Under the pieces are notes generated by a model. That model saw only the letters and a program-made list of their open reading frames with translations, had not been told where the DNA came from and searched no databases. Shown one piece after another: positions 63,662 to 64,000 of a DNA stretch of 64,000 bases. Source of the stretch: Clostridium pasteurianum (GTDB lineage: Bacteria > Bacillota > Clostridia > Clostridiales > Clostridiaceae); contig NZ_MCGV01000001.1 of NCBI RefSeq assembly GCF_001705235.1, positions 1,364,001-1,428,000 of the forward strand. Reading direction: 5' to 3'. A program made the position numbers and the translations under genes. The number at the start of each line of letters is the position of its first letter. Within the stretch, counting starts at the first letter, position 1.

Positions 63662-63919
63662 CTATTTTTTAGTTGTTTTATTTGTCCTCTTTTTAACTTC
63701 TTCTTTATTTGCAATAAATAATTCCTGTACCTTTTTTCTCTCATTTTCTGTTAAATTTATATAACTTATAATTTTTTCATAATTATTTTTGGGGATTGTT
63801 TGCTTTTCATTCATTAGCATAGAAATATAATTTTTACTTACTCCCAAATAATCTGCAATCTCTTGTTGTTTAATATCCTTCATTATTAAAACTGTTTTGA
63901 TTTGTCTACCTGCTAACAT
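63662..63919 (-). CDS. XRE-family (Cro/CI-like) regulator
   Basis: An 85-residue protein with a clear helix-turn-helix at residues 17-40 (IKQQEIADYLGVSKNYISML) and a basic tail (KKRTNKTTKK). GGAGG precedes the ATG. It resembles small phage Cro or CI-like repressors without an effector domain, and lies next to a promoter region with repeated operators, so it likely sets the lysis-lysogeny state or controls early genes. Upstream genes are outside the window. Confidence 0.8.
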   Translation of the reverse strand: MLAGRQIKTVLIMKDIKQQEIADYLGVSKNYISMLMNEKQTIPKNNYEKIISYINLTENERKKVQELFIANKEEVKKRTNKTTKK

Positions 63920-63960
63920 TAAAATTCCTCCATTTCTTATTTAAAAGTTAATTTAAAAAA

Positions 63961-63983
63961 AGAGAAGTGGAAATCCACCTCTC
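63961..63983 (-). terminator. Terminator of a gene outside the window
   Basis: GAGAAGTGG and CCACCTCTC form a stem with one mismatch around AAAT, followed on the minus strand by TTTTTTTAAATT. It ends a transcript that starts beyond the right edge. Confidence 0.6.
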
Positions 63984-64000
63984 ACAATTAACTATTTACT

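Overview
The window is AT-rich, dense with strong Shine-Dalgarno sites (GGAGG/AAGGAG) and coded mostly on the minus strand. It looks like the chromosome of a low-GC Firmicute, most likely a Clostridium close to the C. acetobutylicum group. The pointers are the order cggR-gap-pgk-tpiA-gpmI-eno-secG-rnr-smpB-ssrA, a tmRNA tag reading DNENNLALAA, a uronate cluster, oleate hydratase, a LytTR two-component system and an Lrp-like siroheme decarboxylase operon. This is inference from gene content; no database was searched.

Layout. 1-5.3 kb: the end of a chemotaxis receptor gene, an IS110-family element inserted in the loop of a large hairpin repeat, a TetR regulator divergent from oleate hydratase, and two more repeat copies. 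5.3-9.7 kb: a truA-like gene, decayed genes, and resistance-type genes (Arr with an N-terminal helical-repeat extension, and a chloramphenicol-acetyltransferase-like gene behind a leader peptide and interleaved inverted repeats). 9.8-17 kb: two flavodoxin-fold proteins, an alpha/beta hydrolase, an AraC regulator, an ABC-2 exporter and an AgrC/AgrA-type two-component system, with LytTR-type direct repeats in front of the exporter. 17.2-21.2 kb: an iron-sulfur flavoprotein, a PucR-like regulator, an orphan flagellin with a sigma-28 promoter and a LAGLIDADG homing endonuclease.

21.3-34.7 kb: the tmRNA gene is interrupted in its T-loop by a 273-nt group I intron; then smpB, rnr, secG, the lower-glycolysis genes with CggR and its operator, and rpoN. 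35-41 kb: degV, trmL, a Cof-type phosphatase and an operon for heme from siroheme (nirJ1-nirJ2-ahbA-ahbB). 41.4-51.5 kb: a hexuronate cluster (two aldose-epimerase-like genes, uxaB, a LacI regulator, a GPH transporter, uxaC) with three pairs of matching LacI-type operators, two more hairpin-repeat copies and an HTH-TPR regulator.

51.6-64 kb: a phage-derived region. Its left edge carries a 116-nt tRNA-like gene with its own promoter and terminator. Inward lie head-tail connector-like genes (one with Ig-like domains), a short tyrosine recombinase, portal, an XhlA-like protein, large and small terminase, unknown proteins and an XRE regulator. No major capsid, protease, tape-measure or lysin gene is visible, so this is a remnant, a satellite-like element or a mosaic; its right end lies outside the window.

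The strongest candidates for something new are the loop-conserved hairpin repeat family that abuts or supplies stop codons, the non-canonical tRNA-like RNA, the split tmRNA with a neighbouring homing endonuclease, the cat leader, and the capsid-less phage element.
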